This document shows, piece after piece, positions 1-11,237 of a stretch of DNA of 64,000 bases (position 1 is the stretch's first letter; each line of letters begins with the position of its first letter). Both the position numbers and the translations under genes were made by a program. This stretch comes from Chamaelirium japonicum (lineage: Eukaryota; Streptophyta; Magnoliopsida; Liliales; Melanthiaceae), in contig OX393549.1 in assembly GCA_947650365.1 (NCBI GenBank), forward strand, positions 19,325,532-19,389,531, written 5' to 3'. The notes under the pieces are model-generated. The model was not told the origin of the DNA, ran no database searches, and saw only the letters and a program-made list of their open reading frames with translations.

Positions 1-40
1 ACTAGTGTGTTGAGTGGTCGGGAGGACCGTGTTCCCTATT

Positions 41-42
<2 letters not shown>

Positions 43-108
<66 letters not shown>
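43..108. repeat. (TA)n microsatellite
   Basis: An uninterrupted TA array. It is one of several long TA arrays in the window, and most of the others abut hairpin elements. Tyr-Ile repeat reading frames across it are artefacts. Confidence 0.97.
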
Positions 109-114
109 TAGTGC

Positions 115-405
115 ATGCCCGTGCCTGTCGGCACTGCAGCGGGCTGCCTTCGGCGGCAACACACCTGTCAGCAATGCAGTGGGCCGCCTTCGGCGGCAAA
201 ACACCCCCCGAGCATCACCACCCCCACCCCCACCGTCATATGCGACGACAACACACTTGACCGCCTTCGGCATGCCCGTGCCGTTTAGTACGAAGTGGGA
301 GCCTTCGGTGCGACAACACACTTGGCCGTCGGCACTGCAGCGGGCCACCTTCGGCGACAATACACCTATCAGGCCGTCTTCGGCGGCAAGGCACCCCCCG
401 ATTGG
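115..405. repeat. Degenerate GC-rich minisatellite
   Basis: A motif of the form GGCACTGCAGCGGGC followed by GCCTTCGGCGGCAA recurs at least four times with variable spacing (about 120-165, 166-210, 329-370 and 371-400). It starts right after a TA array. No gene is seen here. Confidence 0.7.
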
Positions 406-435
406 CACGAAGCGAGAGATCGAAAGAAGAGAGAA

Positions 436-590
436 TGAACGGCTGTATGACTGTTTCTTTTTGTCTAGTCAATATTTGGTTCCATATTGTCCTAGTCAGC
501 ACAAAACCTCCTTCCCTTGTTATATAGACAGTACATATGGTGTAAGGGAGCTAATTGTTGTGCATATATATGAGGGAAGAAGTTAATATC

Positions 591-655
<65 letters not shown>

Positions 656-757
656 AAGAGAAAGAGTGAACGGCTGTGATGACTTTCTTTTGTCTAGTCA
701 GCATTTGGTTCCATATTGTCCTAAGTCAGCACAAAACCTCCTTCTTTTGTTATATAT
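436..757. repeat. Direct duplication of about 90 bp around a TA/GA microsatellite
   Basis: The sequence at 436-526 (beginning TGAACGGCTG and containing TTTGGTTCCATATTGTCCTA) recurs almost unchanged at 667-757. Between the copies lies a TA array that passes into a GA array (about 594-656). No coding signal is seen. Confidence 0.8.
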
Positions 758-764
758 ATATATA

Positions 765-900
765 GGCATGCTAAGGTGTGGCGGTGCGTACGACGTCGCA
801 CCGCAGTCGTCTGATGCACCGCTGCGGTGCGTACGATGCACGCAACGATGCATCAGACGACTGTGGTGGGACGTTGCACGCACCGCACGCCGCATTTTAG
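765..900. mobile_element. Hairpin miniature element flanked by TA repeats
   Basis: The two halves are inverted copies of each other meeting at a core of CGTCTGATGCA and TGCATCAGACG. It is flanked by TATATATA on both sides. The same core occurs in the cleaner hairpin at 60105-60246, so both probably belong to one family. Location inside TA arrays resembles the Micron elements of rice; family membership is inference. Confidence 0.65.
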
Positions 901-934
901 TATATATATAGCATTTTAGTATATATATATATAT

Positions 935-1884
935 AGAGAACCGATCTCATGCCATATTATGCTGGATGCAATAATGCGATAATCATTTTCGACCGTTCGA
1001 TCGGTGTGAATCGGGCGGCTCAAATCATTTCCGTCCGGTTAAAAGCTTTAACTGTTTCCGACCGTCCGATCGTCGTGAATCGGACGGAACAAATCCTTTC
1101 CGCACTGGTCAAAAGCTTTAACCGTTCGATCGAATCATCGAACGGATGAGATCCGTGATCTCATTTGAATAGGACAAAACGTAATCATACTTTTTTGTCC
1201 TATTCGAATGAGATCTCACTGTGCTTTCCGCCGGTTACAAGCTTTAACGTTTCCGGTCGTTCGATCGGCATGAATCGGACGACACAAAACCTTTCCGCCC
1301 TGGTTAAATGGTTTAACCGTTCGATCGAATGATCGAACGGATGAGATCCGTGAGATCTCATTTGAATAGGACAAAAAAGTATAATTATTTTTTGTCCTAT
1401 TCGAATGAGATCTCACGGATCTCATCCGTTCGATCATTCGATCGAACGGTTAAAGCTTTTTAACCGGGACGGCAAGGATTTGTGCCGTCCGATTCATACC
1501 AATCGGACGGCCGGAAACGGTTAAAATTTTTATCGGAGGGAAAGGATTTGTGCCTTCCGATTCACACCGATCGGACGGCCGGAAACGATTATCGCATTAT
1601 CACGATATCGCATCTCATTTGAATAGGACAAAAAAGTATGATTAGTTTTTGTCCTATTCGAATGAGATCTCACGGATCTCATCCGTTCGATTATTCGATC
1701 GAACGGTTAAAGCTTTTTTACCGGGGCGGAAAGGATTTGTGCCGTCCGATTCATGCCGATCGGACGGCCGAAAACGGTTAAAGTTTTTATCGTAAGGAAA
1801 GGATTTGTGCCATCCGATTCACACCGATCGGACGGCCAGAAACGATTATCGCATTATCACGATATCGCATGAGATCAGTTCTGT
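935..1884. mobile_element. Foldback element of about 950 bp
   Basis: The ends are inverted repeats (AGAACCGATCTCATG on the left, the complement of CATGAGATCAGTTCT on the right), followed inward by matching stretches containing ATAATGCGATAATC. The interior holds repeated small hairpins, each built on TTTGAATAGGACAAAA opposed to TTTTGTCCTATTCGAATG (about 1165-1215, 1358-1410, 1616-1670), plus repeated modules GTCCGATTC and CGATCGGACGG. No coding capacity is seen. The left end touches a TA array. Confidence 0.65.
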
Positions 1885-2357
1885 ATGAGGTCAGGGTTTT
1901 AAGGGTAGTCGGTAAGAGAGATCATGGGGGGAAAAGAGAGAAAACGGGGCTCTACAATTAAGGGGAGGGGGGACCACACGCATAGGTGGCAGCTCTAAGT
2001 AATTAATCATCGGTGGGAAAAACGTGTGAACAATAGAATTAATACCTACTACGTCCTCAATTTTTTACATAAAAACCCTCAATTATATTATAAAATATAA
2101 TTTATTCACAATATGGTCCTTTGTTCATTTAATTATTATTCTTCTCAATCTCATCCCTCCATCTTAACTCTATCCAATCTTATCCGTCCTCCCTACCCAA
2201 ATGAATCTCAATCATCCTTTACATCAGCATGCTCTTTTTTATCTTAGCCTTTCTTTATATAATCGGACGGTCTGAAATAACTATGGCATAGTGGCACGGT
2301 TGTAAATAAATCGAACGCGCTGTGATATGTATTATAGATATATATAGAGAGAGAGAG
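1885..2357. other. No recognisable feature
   Basis: AT-rich unique sequence with a short purine-rich stretch near 1915-1970. I see no gene, element end or repeat here. Confidence 0.5.
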
Positions 2358-2694
2358 AGTAGTGATACATTGCGTGCGACTTAACGTGCGGCCACCCCCT
2401 TCGGGGGTATTTTCGGAATTTTTTTTTTGGGGATTGATCACCCACCCTTGGATTGGACACACAAAAAATTTCAGCCCGATCCAAGACTTGTAGGCCGTCC
2501 AAATGTGTTGATCTTTTATCGGTCGTTCATTTTTTTCGCCATTTTGATCAACACATTTGGATGGCCTACAGGTCTTGGATCGGCTGAAATTTTTTGTGTG
2601 TCCAATCCAAGGGTAGGTGATCAATCCCAAAAAAAAAAAAACCCAAAAATACCCCCGAAGGGGGTGCCGCACGTTACCGGCCGCAATGTATCAC

Positions 2695-2698
<4 letters not shown>
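2358..2698. mobile_element. Near-palindromic miniature element (341 bp)
   Basis: The ends are inverted repeats (AGTAGTGATACATTGCG and its complement). The whole body folds back: the arm containing TTGGATTGGACACACAAAAA is mirrored on the far side of a short loop near 2520-2545. It ends directly at a (TA)n array on the right and starts after a GA tract on the left. It has no coding capacity and is a non-autonomous DNA transposon by structure. Confidence 0.75.

Positions 2699-2771
<73 letters not shown>
2699..2771. repeat. (TA)n microsatellite
   Basis: A pure TA array beginning exactly where the 2358-2698 hairpin element ends. Confidence 0.97.
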
Positions 2772-2776
<5 letters not shown>

Positions 2777-3165
2777 GAGAGAAACATGTTTACATAGGTT
2801 CTGTCAGTAAAAGGAATTAATATGTGCATACACAATGTGCATCTGTATGGTGATGTAATGTCATAGCATCCAATTGTTTTCTAACCTATTGTGAGCCATT
2901 GTATTGTTTTGTTCATCTTGCCCCGTGTAGACATTATTATTGGACCTTTTTTTGATATAAAAGGTCAACTATCCTCATATGGGATCCATTCATGCAAAAC
3001 TATCCAATTGGCCAAATGATTTTTTCCATCCCTAGAGAGACTATTTAGAAGGATACAATAATGCCAATTGTGACCTGCACGATTGCGAAATAGCTTAAAA
3101 TTTCCTTTTTCGGATATTTCCTTCCAATATACAGCCCTAATCATCAAGTCTCGATCTACTGTAAT

Positions 3166-3524
3166 TAGGGCTGCAAATTAACCAAGCTATTTGCGAGCAC
3201 TTCGATAAAGCCTCGTTCGAGTACGTTCGATTACTAATTGAACCAAGCCTGAGCCTAGAGTTTAGGCTAGTTTAATAAACGAGCCAAGCTCAAGCAGACC
3301 AAAGCTCCGCTCGGCTCGGTTCGTCTTGCGAACATGCTTGTTTAGGGCTCGTTAGCAAGCTCGTGAAGAGGCTCACAAAAGACTTGAATAGACCCAACAT
3401 ACAATCTTCACTTTTGACTGGTTCTGGAGTTTGAGAACAAGCTCGATATGGGTCCGTTCAAGTTTAGGCTCGTTCAAGCTCAAACAGACCAAGTTCGGCT
3501 CGTCTCAGCTCGTTTGCAGCCCTA
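3166..3524. mobile_element. hAT-type miniature element with TAGGGCTGCAAA ends
   Basis: Terminal inverted repeats TAGGGCTGCAAA and TTTGCAGCCCTA bound a 359-bp body made of short words around GAGCTCG/CGAGCC. An 8-bp flanking repeat is present with two differences (ACTGTAAT at 3158-3165, ACTGTGAC at 3525-3532), the target size of hAT transposons. It has no coding capacity. Confidence 0.75.
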
Positions 3525-5453
3525 ACTGTGACCAGCCCAACTTTTAGAAGAACAGTGATGATATAGCTTCGACCCACTTTAGGCAAGACAATAACCTTTC
3601 ATTGTCCTTCAGGATGAAGTTATGGCCGAAATAGACGAAACCATGAAGATTCTATCTACAAGAAGCGACCAAGTCCATAATCCCCATGGCTGAAATAGAA
3701 TCTACACTAAAAGAGCCAGTAATAAACAAACTTCATTCCGTCATTCAGAACGAGGAAAAATATCGCATAATAGTAGTACTCGTTGTAGATCGCTAATGCC
3801 TCGACATCTCAAAATCTCAACTGATCAAGTTGATCATCTTGATCAACTTCCACCGGTTGGTTTCCTCGTGATCAGGAAGAGGAAGCAGGGGAGTAGGATC
3901 GCGAGCAGTCAGATCACAAATAGGGATGTACTGCTCGTTACGAGCACAACGACAATGACCTACGACCATGACCACGAGCAAGATACCCATCAATGAATCC
4001 ATAGAAGATGAAGAAACCCAACCTCTGAGGAAAATCAACCAAAATCCGAATTTGATCCGAGAAATCCAAGCAAAATCAAGCCTCGGAATCAAGTGGAAAA
4101 GGAGAGGAAGGGTCAGGATAGCAAGAAGAAATTTCGAAGAAGATGACCCAAATCTGGAAATAATTCAACTTAAAACCGCCTCAAGTGTGCACTGCCGTCA
4201 GGTGGCGAGCACTGCGGTGCGCACCCCCTTGGGGTGTGTACTCATGGGAAAAATCGGAGTCCGCGGAGTCCACAAATGCAAAAAATTTCTACTAATGAAT
4301 TTTTCCTCAATCCATGATGCTCATATGCTCATTCAAAATTTTTCAAATTATGCACTCAAATAAAAAAAGTTATGTTCAATGCGATTCACATATAAATAAC
4401 AATCGTACCCTTGAACAGAGTTTCAAAATTTATCACAATCCACAAAATCATATGCAAGGACTAAAACAATTAAATCATATGATTCCGGCTAATAAAAATT
4501 CGAACAAACATGAATTTGACAGATCAATGTACTCCGATGCACAATGTCGATAGTTACAGAAAGTCATGTGTCGTCTGTCAAAAAGCATGCACATGTGATG
4601 ATGTGAGAAAACACAAATTCATATATTCAATAAACATTGACATCAACAAAGTCCATAATCCCCATGGCCGAAATAGAATCAACACTAAAAGAGCAGTAAT
4701 AAACAAACTTCATTCTGTGATTCAGAACATGAGAAAATATCGCAGAATATACACTCTAGTAGACTGGATGGACTCAAAAATTCTTCTAGAAGATTCGTAC
4801 TTGTCAACCTGCAACAAACTAAGGGATCTGTAACACTAGTTCTACTAAAAACATCACTAAATTTTGATTTTCCAAGAGTAATACGAATTAAGTCATCTTC
4901 ATCACTGAGTTTTACTGAAAACATCGCTACAATTGGTTCTCCTAATCTAAAAGATACATAGCTTAATGACAAATAAATACACTAATTAAAGCCGACTAAG
5001 AAATCTAAAACATTTAAAAAGTTAAAAAAAACTAATATCTATTTGTCCAAAGAGTTCAATGCATAATGCGTAAGACTGGGTAGCCGTAGTGCCAAGGGAT
5101 ATGCGGTAATTGTTGTATAGCGATAGTGAAGCGATAAAATCTCTATGAATTCTCATAATCAAGAATACAATCATGAAAAACCCAACAATCTTGCTCCAAA
5201 ACCCATTAGCAATCCACCGAGATTGGACCGGTGGGCGTCGCTCTATGTCTCCTCTCATATGACCAGGTCCTGCATGTGGATGCCAAACTACCATAGAAGG
5301 AGGCAAGCCTTTTTTATTTATGGAGAGGAGAGTCAACCCCTATTGTCTAAGACCCATAGTCACCAAGTTTGGATTCGGTAAAATTTCAGCTAATGTAAAG
5401 CTCCGGAAAAATTGGCAAAAATAAAAAAATGCAGAATAATAATAAATTTTAAT
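3525..5453. repeat. AT-rich region with a 100-bp direct duplication, no gene recognised
   Basis: The stretch at 3671-3770 (containing CCATAATCCCCATGGC) recurs at 4649-4747, about 980 bp apart. Short open frames here show no family hallmarks I recognise. The right edge is interrupted by insertion of Tat-1. Confidence 0.6.
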
Positions 5454-5458
5454 AATAT

Positions 5459-7452
5459 TGTTTGGGGATATTTTTCGCTGGTCCGAGCGGCCACCCTGCA
5501 AGACAAAGAAAAATGTAAGAACGGTTGGCTCTCTTAGGAGCGCAGGCCCTCCGACGCTCAAGTCAGTCTCAGGTGATCAAGGGAGGGCTGTAGTAGTTCG
5601 AAGTGGTAGGGATGAGGTTTTCGAACCTGTACTTTGGAGCCAGGGGGGGTATTTTTATAGCCTTTTACGGCCTATCGGAGCGTAACGCATGGCAGCTCTT
5701 TCCGGCACCTTCCAGGCCCCCATGTGCCGCCCCACATGGGTCTCTGACCGCTTTTGTCGCCTAGCCTATTAGGCGGTGGAAAAGGGAAAGGTACCTGTCT
5801 TGTCTCGGCCAGATGGCGTCTCTGGAAAGTTCAAGTCTGGAAGGTTCCAGACCGACTTTGGCGAGCTTCCGTGGACTACAATCGTCCACGTAGCTTCAGA
5901 TGGGTGTTGACACTTGGCGGCCTTTTCGTCGCCTTACTGTGGGCGACCTTTCGGGAGGAAACAGGGGCGAGTTCGCCCCTCATTGCTCCACCTTCTCCGT
6001 ATTTATCAAGAGTCGGACCCCATAAGGGCGACCTCTTCGACAAATAGGGGGTGTTCTGGCGAGCTTCTGTGTGAGCCGTTGATCCGCCGCCTTCTTCCTA
6101 TAGCCAAGAGTCAGGCTCTTCAAAGGTGCGACCTCCTCGACAACGGGCGTGGCCTGGCGAGCTCCTGAGCGCACTACCGGTGTTCGTTGATACCATTCTA
6201 AGTTTTCTCTTTGGCCAGAGTTCCTCTGATCGCCGAGCGGACTGCGAGCTCTAGTGCAAGCTAGGGGCGAGCTCCTTTGCGAGCTGGGGCGAGCTATTGC
6301 ACGAGCTGGGGCGAGCTCTAGTGCAAGCTGGGGGCGAGCTCCTTTGCAAGCTAGGGGCGAGCTCCTTTGCGAGCTGGGGCGAGCTACTGCGCGAGCTGGG
6401 GGCGAGCTCCTGGGCGAGCTGGGAGCAACCTTCGATCCAAGGATCTATTTGCTTGCTTGGAGATCTATTTGCACTCCTACTTGGCGGTTGGTATAGCCGA
6501 CTCCAAATCATGTTATTTCCTCCCTACTTGCGGCGAGGTGCCGGTGTTTGTTGGCATGACGATCTAACTCCCGCTGCCACTATAAGCGTCGGGCGGGCTT
6601 CCTGGAAGTGTTATTTAAACTCCAAGACCTGCTCAGGCCATCAAGCTACTTATCCAAAATTCGGGTGTAGCTTCGAGGCGGGGGAGCGGACTGAGGACGG
6701 GTTCCAACTCCTGAGCGAGCTCCTGTGCGAGCTCCAACTCCTTGAAGTGTGCCTGATATCAATGTCTGTTCTAGCTTCAGCTGTTGCCAAAATCGATGTG
6801 AACTGGAGGCGCGTTTCTGTTCACAACGGGGGCGCCCTGAGCGAGTTGGGGCTGGCGTGGTCGCCTCCTCCTCACCGCTCTCACCACTGGCGCTTGTGAT
6901 GAGGGCTCTAATACTGTCTACAAGCGCCGGGCGAGCTTCCCGGAAATGTTCCTCAAACTCCAAGACCTGCTCAGGCCATCAAGCTACTTGCCCAAAATTC
7001 AGGCATAGCTCTGATGCCCAAAGTGCGGGCTCTGGCTCGGCGTCTCTTTGGTGAGACCTCGAGGACGATGCTGCTATGTTCAAGGAACGCAGCTACCTGC
7101 TGCCTACAAGCGCCGGGTGGGCCAGGAGCACCAGCCGCGAGCGATCTCCTTCCGGTGCGAGCTCGTCACACGTGGTCAGGATCTGCATCGAGCGAGCTGC
7201 GGGCACTTGCCGCAGGCGACCTTGTGGCGCGGGCAATTTAAATCCAATCCAGGTAAGCATCTCGCGTCAGCCACGAGCGGTTTCGCGCCATATCTCCGGC
7301 GGTCACATCGCCTTAAATGAGACTCGAGTCCTGAGCCCGATACATCGAATCTCATCATGAGATCCCGATCGGCGTGGGGCACGTGTCTCTTCCCCACTTG
7401 CCCTCGTTTTGACAAAAAGGACGTTACAGGTGTCGACGCAGCTTTTACCATG
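5459..7452 (-). repeat. Tat-1 3' LTR
   Basis: Begins TGTTTGGGGATATTT, as the other LTR does. The inner end is placed near 7452 by the shared GTCGACGC and ACCA signature and is approximate. On the minus strand a TATAAAAATA box (about 5655-5664) precedes the presumed transcription start. The motif CTGACTTGAGCGTCGGAG, common in plant gypsy LTRs, is present on the minus strand near 5550. The two LTRs differ in length. Confidence 0.8.
6250..6425. repeat. GCGAGCTGGGG minisatellite inside the Tat-1 LTR
   Basis: A tandem array of units of about 22-24 bp built on GCGAGCT followed by CCTTTGCGAGCTGGGG. The other LTR carries a shorter version at about 18008-18140, so the array changed length between the two LTRs. 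Confidence 0.85.
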
Positions 7453-7575
7453 CGTGGCCCACGTGTCGTCTCCTGATTGGGGAAAAACGAGCTGTCGTTT
7501 CCACCGCCGTCATGCCGCCTAGTCTGGCGTGCTCAAACATTTACTGCGGCTCGTTTCGCCTGCCTTTTACTCGCC

Positions 7576-7584
7576 TATAAATAG
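7576..7584 (+). promoter_or_regulatory. TATA box for the Tat-1 antisense gene
   Basis: TATAAATAG on the plus strand, opposite to the element's own transcription, lies 96 bp before the ATG at 7672 and is followed by a pyrimidine-rich leader (about 7622-7660). The placement suits an independent promoter for the antisense gene. This is inference from spacing. Confidence 0.5.
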
Positions 7585-7671
7585 GGGGTGGGGGAATGAT
7601 TTCTAACCTTTTGTGCGAAAAACAGCTCTCCTTTCCCCTTTTGTCTTTCTGCTCGCTCTCAGCCTTTGCTC

Positions 7672-10277
7672 ATGGCTTCTTCCGCTGTTGTTGCTGCTGC
7701 GTCCTCCCAGGAGGAGCCTCTCGACACGATCCCCATTTCGGTTCGGGCTCCTGGTACCGAGGAAGAGGCTCCTCGGAGGGAGCCCGTCGTCGTCTGGCTC
7801 CACGACGTTGGTGGCACGCCTGTTCCTGAGAGCCTACGCGCGGCAGCGGGCATCCCTCAAAAGTTCGTCATCCTGCCTCTACCGCGCACGGGGAGGCCGC
7901 TCACCGAGACCGCGGTCTCGGTGGGATTGATATGGTCGGGGCTCAGGCTTCTCCTGAGCCGCCTTGCCGGCGAGTTACTGGAGCTGGCGGGCTTATGCCC
8001 TACCCAGCTCACGGGTAACTCGTGGGGGGTCCTCTACGGGCTTTCTCGAATTGAGGAAGCTCTTAAAGTGAGGATTCCCCTAGCCTACCTCCTGAAGAAA
8101 TGGTTCCTCAAAGCGGGCCCTGTCTTCAGCGAGGTAGGCTACGGACTGTTCTATCTGACGGGCCGCTCCGGCGAGGTGCTCTCATTCTCCGCCGTCGAGA
8201 ACAAGGACAGGTACTGGAAAGAGTACCCGTTCGTTGTGAAGGGGGAATGGCGAGGTCCCCGCGCGGGCATCCCAGCCCACCCCGACAAGCCACCAGTCTC
8301 CACCTTCAAAGAGATCGCCCAGTACCGCTCCGGGGCAAAGAAGTGCATCACCGAGGCTTGGAAAAAGTCTCTTGACTCGGCGATCTTGGACTTCCTCGGT
8401 GGGCGAACTCCCGAGAAGGTCATCGCGCCGGACTTCTTCCAAAGGAAGGATCTGAGGACTGGCACCACCACCATCCGGCAGAAGGTGGTGCGCAAGAAGG
8501 TCGCTGTCTCCCGTCGTGCCAGGACGACCACTACAGTGCCCAGCACGAGCTCCGTTGCCGGCCCTTCCGCGACGAAGACGGGGAAGAAGCGGACTTCTCC
8601 TATCAGGGTCGCGGATGAGGACACCCTGGACATGCTCCGCGAGGACATTCCATCTCCGCCGCCTCCGACCAGCACCGCAGCGACAGGTCAGGCGCATATT
8701 CCCTTAGTAGCTTCTTCTTTCTCCATAAGGAGCTCAGTTCCGAAGCCCCGGCGACGTCAAATCGTCATGGTTGACCTTGAGGATCCACACGTCGAGCTCC
8801 TACTCAGCATGGCGGAAGTGGAATCCCCAATGGCTGAAGTGTTGATGCGCGGATTCCCAGGCGACCTCTTTAAACCTCTGTTTGTTGCGGTAATGACCCC
8901 AGAAATGGAGGGCGGCGCCCTTAAGAAGAAGAAGAAGAAGAAGAGAACACCCTCTGCCCGCCCAACGGGAAAGGATGATATCGTTCGTTAGGCTCGTGAA
9001 GCCTTCGAACGAGTCATCGAAGAGTGGAGGAAAGCCGCTCTAGACGAGGCGGGCTTAGGATCGAATAGCGATTCCAGCTCGGAAGAGGAGCAGTTGGCTC
9101 GCACCCCTGAGCCCGTCCCTGCAACGGCGACGCCTCCTCCGCCCTTCGAGGGGCCGGCTCCCACTCCACCAAGCGCGCCCGCTCCAAGCACGCTTCCGCC
9201 ACCGCCTGCGCCCACTCCGCCGAGCACAGCTACTCCCAGCGCTCCCGCACCGCGCTCATCTACCCCTCCGGGCACTGCCACCACGAGCGCGCCCATTACG
9301 CTCGTCGCCACCCCTCCGAGCACGCTAACTCCTAGCACTTCAGCGCCCGTTAGCGCCCAAGCGGCCTTGCCACTGGCCGCTCCTCCTATCGCTCCGGCAA
9401 CCGCTGTCCCCGCGGAGGAATTGGGCAGGCTGGTCTACAAAGTCCCAGACCTGGGGGCCATCCTGGCAGAGTTCTCGAGCTCGAGCTCGGAGGCCTCAGA
9501 CCCCAATACGCCCGGCGAGGGGGGGCTAGCGAGCCACGTGCTGCCGGCGGAGAGGACATCATGGCCCCGGCGTCCGGGCTTGCTCCAGGCGCAGCTCCCT
9601 CGGCGTCCGAGCCCGCCATCGTCACTGCTCCTCCTTCGGCTGCTCCGGTTGAGGTGGTTCAAGCGGCCTCCTCATCGGGTGATCCAGAGCGCACCCCTCA
9701 CTATATGCGCGAGATCTTTGGGCGCAATATTTTTGCCCGGTCTCCCTATATCGTTATTTTTGATCAGCTCGCCGAGGTAAAAACCCTTAACCTTCCTTCA
9801 CTTAAAAAAAAATTCTTTCTTTCATTCTTCTAACTGCTGTTGTCCGTGATAGGTGGAAAGGGTTCAGCCGGGCTCTGGCTGACGAAGTCGCCGCCGTCGG
9901 TGGGGACCTGGTCACTCTCTATGACGATTCCCTTCTAGGGTCGGAAAGGAGTTGACGAGCATATCCATCGGCTCCGGCAAATGGACCGATCGGGCGAGCT
10001 GCGTGCTGAAGTGGCTCTGCTGCGCCAGCAGGTCGCTTCCTCCAGCTCAAAAGGAAGCGGCCGAGCTCCGAAGCCAGGTGACGGCCACTAGAGACGAGAT
10101 CGCGGCTCTGAAAGAGGCGCATCTTCGTGACATCCGCACTCAACAAGGCCGCCTCCAAGCGCACTTGACGAGCTCCTCCGGAAAGGCGCGCTCGATGCCA
10201 TCGAGAAATACAAGACCGAAAGGTCAAAAAAGAGGAAGCATGGCGACGAAGGTGGAGCTGGTGCGAGCAAGTCCTAG
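7672..10277 (+). CDS. Tat-1 antisense gene, 'putative gypsy-type transposon' protein (fossil)
   Basis: This gene lies on the strand opposite to gag-pol, between integrase and the 3' LTR, where Tat elements such as Grande are known to carry an antisense ORF. The first ATG in frame is at 7672 (MASSAVVAAASS). The first 440 or so residues include a globular region (GNSWGVLYGLSRIEEALKVR, later ENKDRYWKEYPF) that resembles the plant 'putative gypsy type transposon' domain family. Then come basic and Pro/Ser/Thr-rich stretches and a C-terminal helical part (AAELRSQVTATRDEIAALKE). A small intron of about 77 bp is plausible near 9777-9853 (GAG/GTAAAA to GATAG/GTGG). The protein's role is unknown. The copy is broken. 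Confidence 0.6.
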
Positions 10278-10283
10278 GCCTGC

Positions 10284-11230
10284 TTGTTTTTCAAATGTAA
10301 CATTCTATATGATGAATATGACAATCTTTTTGAGCTCGCCTCTCTTTGTATCCATTCTCTGTGCTGCTTTCCTTTTCATGTTTACTAGTCCGCTTTAAAA
10401 CCGTTCCAGCGATCTCAAGGGTCGTACCCCGGGCGAGGCAGCTAATTCGATTCAACCAAGCTTCGATTTAAAACATATGCAAACGAAAAACTCGGCATGC
10501 TCGCTAAAAATTTTAATACGGTCTCTGAGCCCGGAAAAATATAAGCAAACAAATCAATAACTCAAAAACTTCCTATACTCAGAAATTAAATCATTTTAAT
10601 TCTTAAAGGAAACTAAAAAGTGCTAGCTGCCCCCTGCCCGGTTAACTACCCCCAAGGATCCTGATTACTGGACATGCCCTTTGAGGGGTTACCAAGGGAT
10701 GTTCGGGCTACCTGAAAGGGTGGTCGCCCTTCTAAGGTTTCCCTAAATCACTCCAGGGTGCTCCCGTTCATGGCATGTGAACGCGAAGGATCCGGGCAAT
10801 GCTTAAAGTCCTCTCAACGGCGGACTGCCCCGAAAATTTCAAGGTCGTTTGTTGGCGGCCTCTGAGGATCCCGGTCCTGCTTTAAGTCCACACAACGGCG
10901 GACTGCCCCGAAAATCTCAAGGTCGCTTGTTGGCGGCCTCTGAGGATCCCGGTCCTGCTTTAAGTCCACACAACGGCGGACTGAGTTTTTGTAGAATGTT
11001 ACTCGCATACTTCGTAGCGGGCTCTCTCTATACGGATCGTCGTACTCAAATACTTTGGTAGACAAAAAAAATATCGCCTATTTATTACTTCCCCAAAAGA
11101 TAATTTACAAAAGATCGTCAAAGTCTTAGGCATAGAACTTCCGAACTTCCGAAGATGTAGAGCGTTCCAAGGTCGCTCCAATAGGTCGCCATCCGCGGTC
11201 ATCAACCGGTAAGCCCCGGATCCTCGTGCC
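10284..11230. repeat. Tat-1 spacer with a 78-bp tandem repeat (10815-10983)
   Basis: A noncoding stretch between integrase and the antisense gene. The unit starting CAACGGCGGACTG recurs at 10815, 10893 and 10971, a period of 78 bp and about 2.2 copies. Tandem repeats in this position are usual in Tat elements. Confidence 0.85.
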
Positions 11231-11237
11231 TCATGCA

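Noticed and set aside
14-110. Open frames with long Tyr-Ile repeats here and at 2700-2770 and 59980-60345
   Set aside because: They are translations of (TA)n microsatellites, not proteins.
7672-8989. The 440-codon plus-strand frame as a host gene
   Set aside because: It lies inside Tat-1 between integrase and 3' LTR, where Tat elements carry antisense genes, and its sequence fits a transposon-associated domain family.
10815-10983. Regular 78-bp repeats as a CRISPR-like array
   Set aside because: The units are contiguous without unique spacers and lie in a plant retrotransposon.
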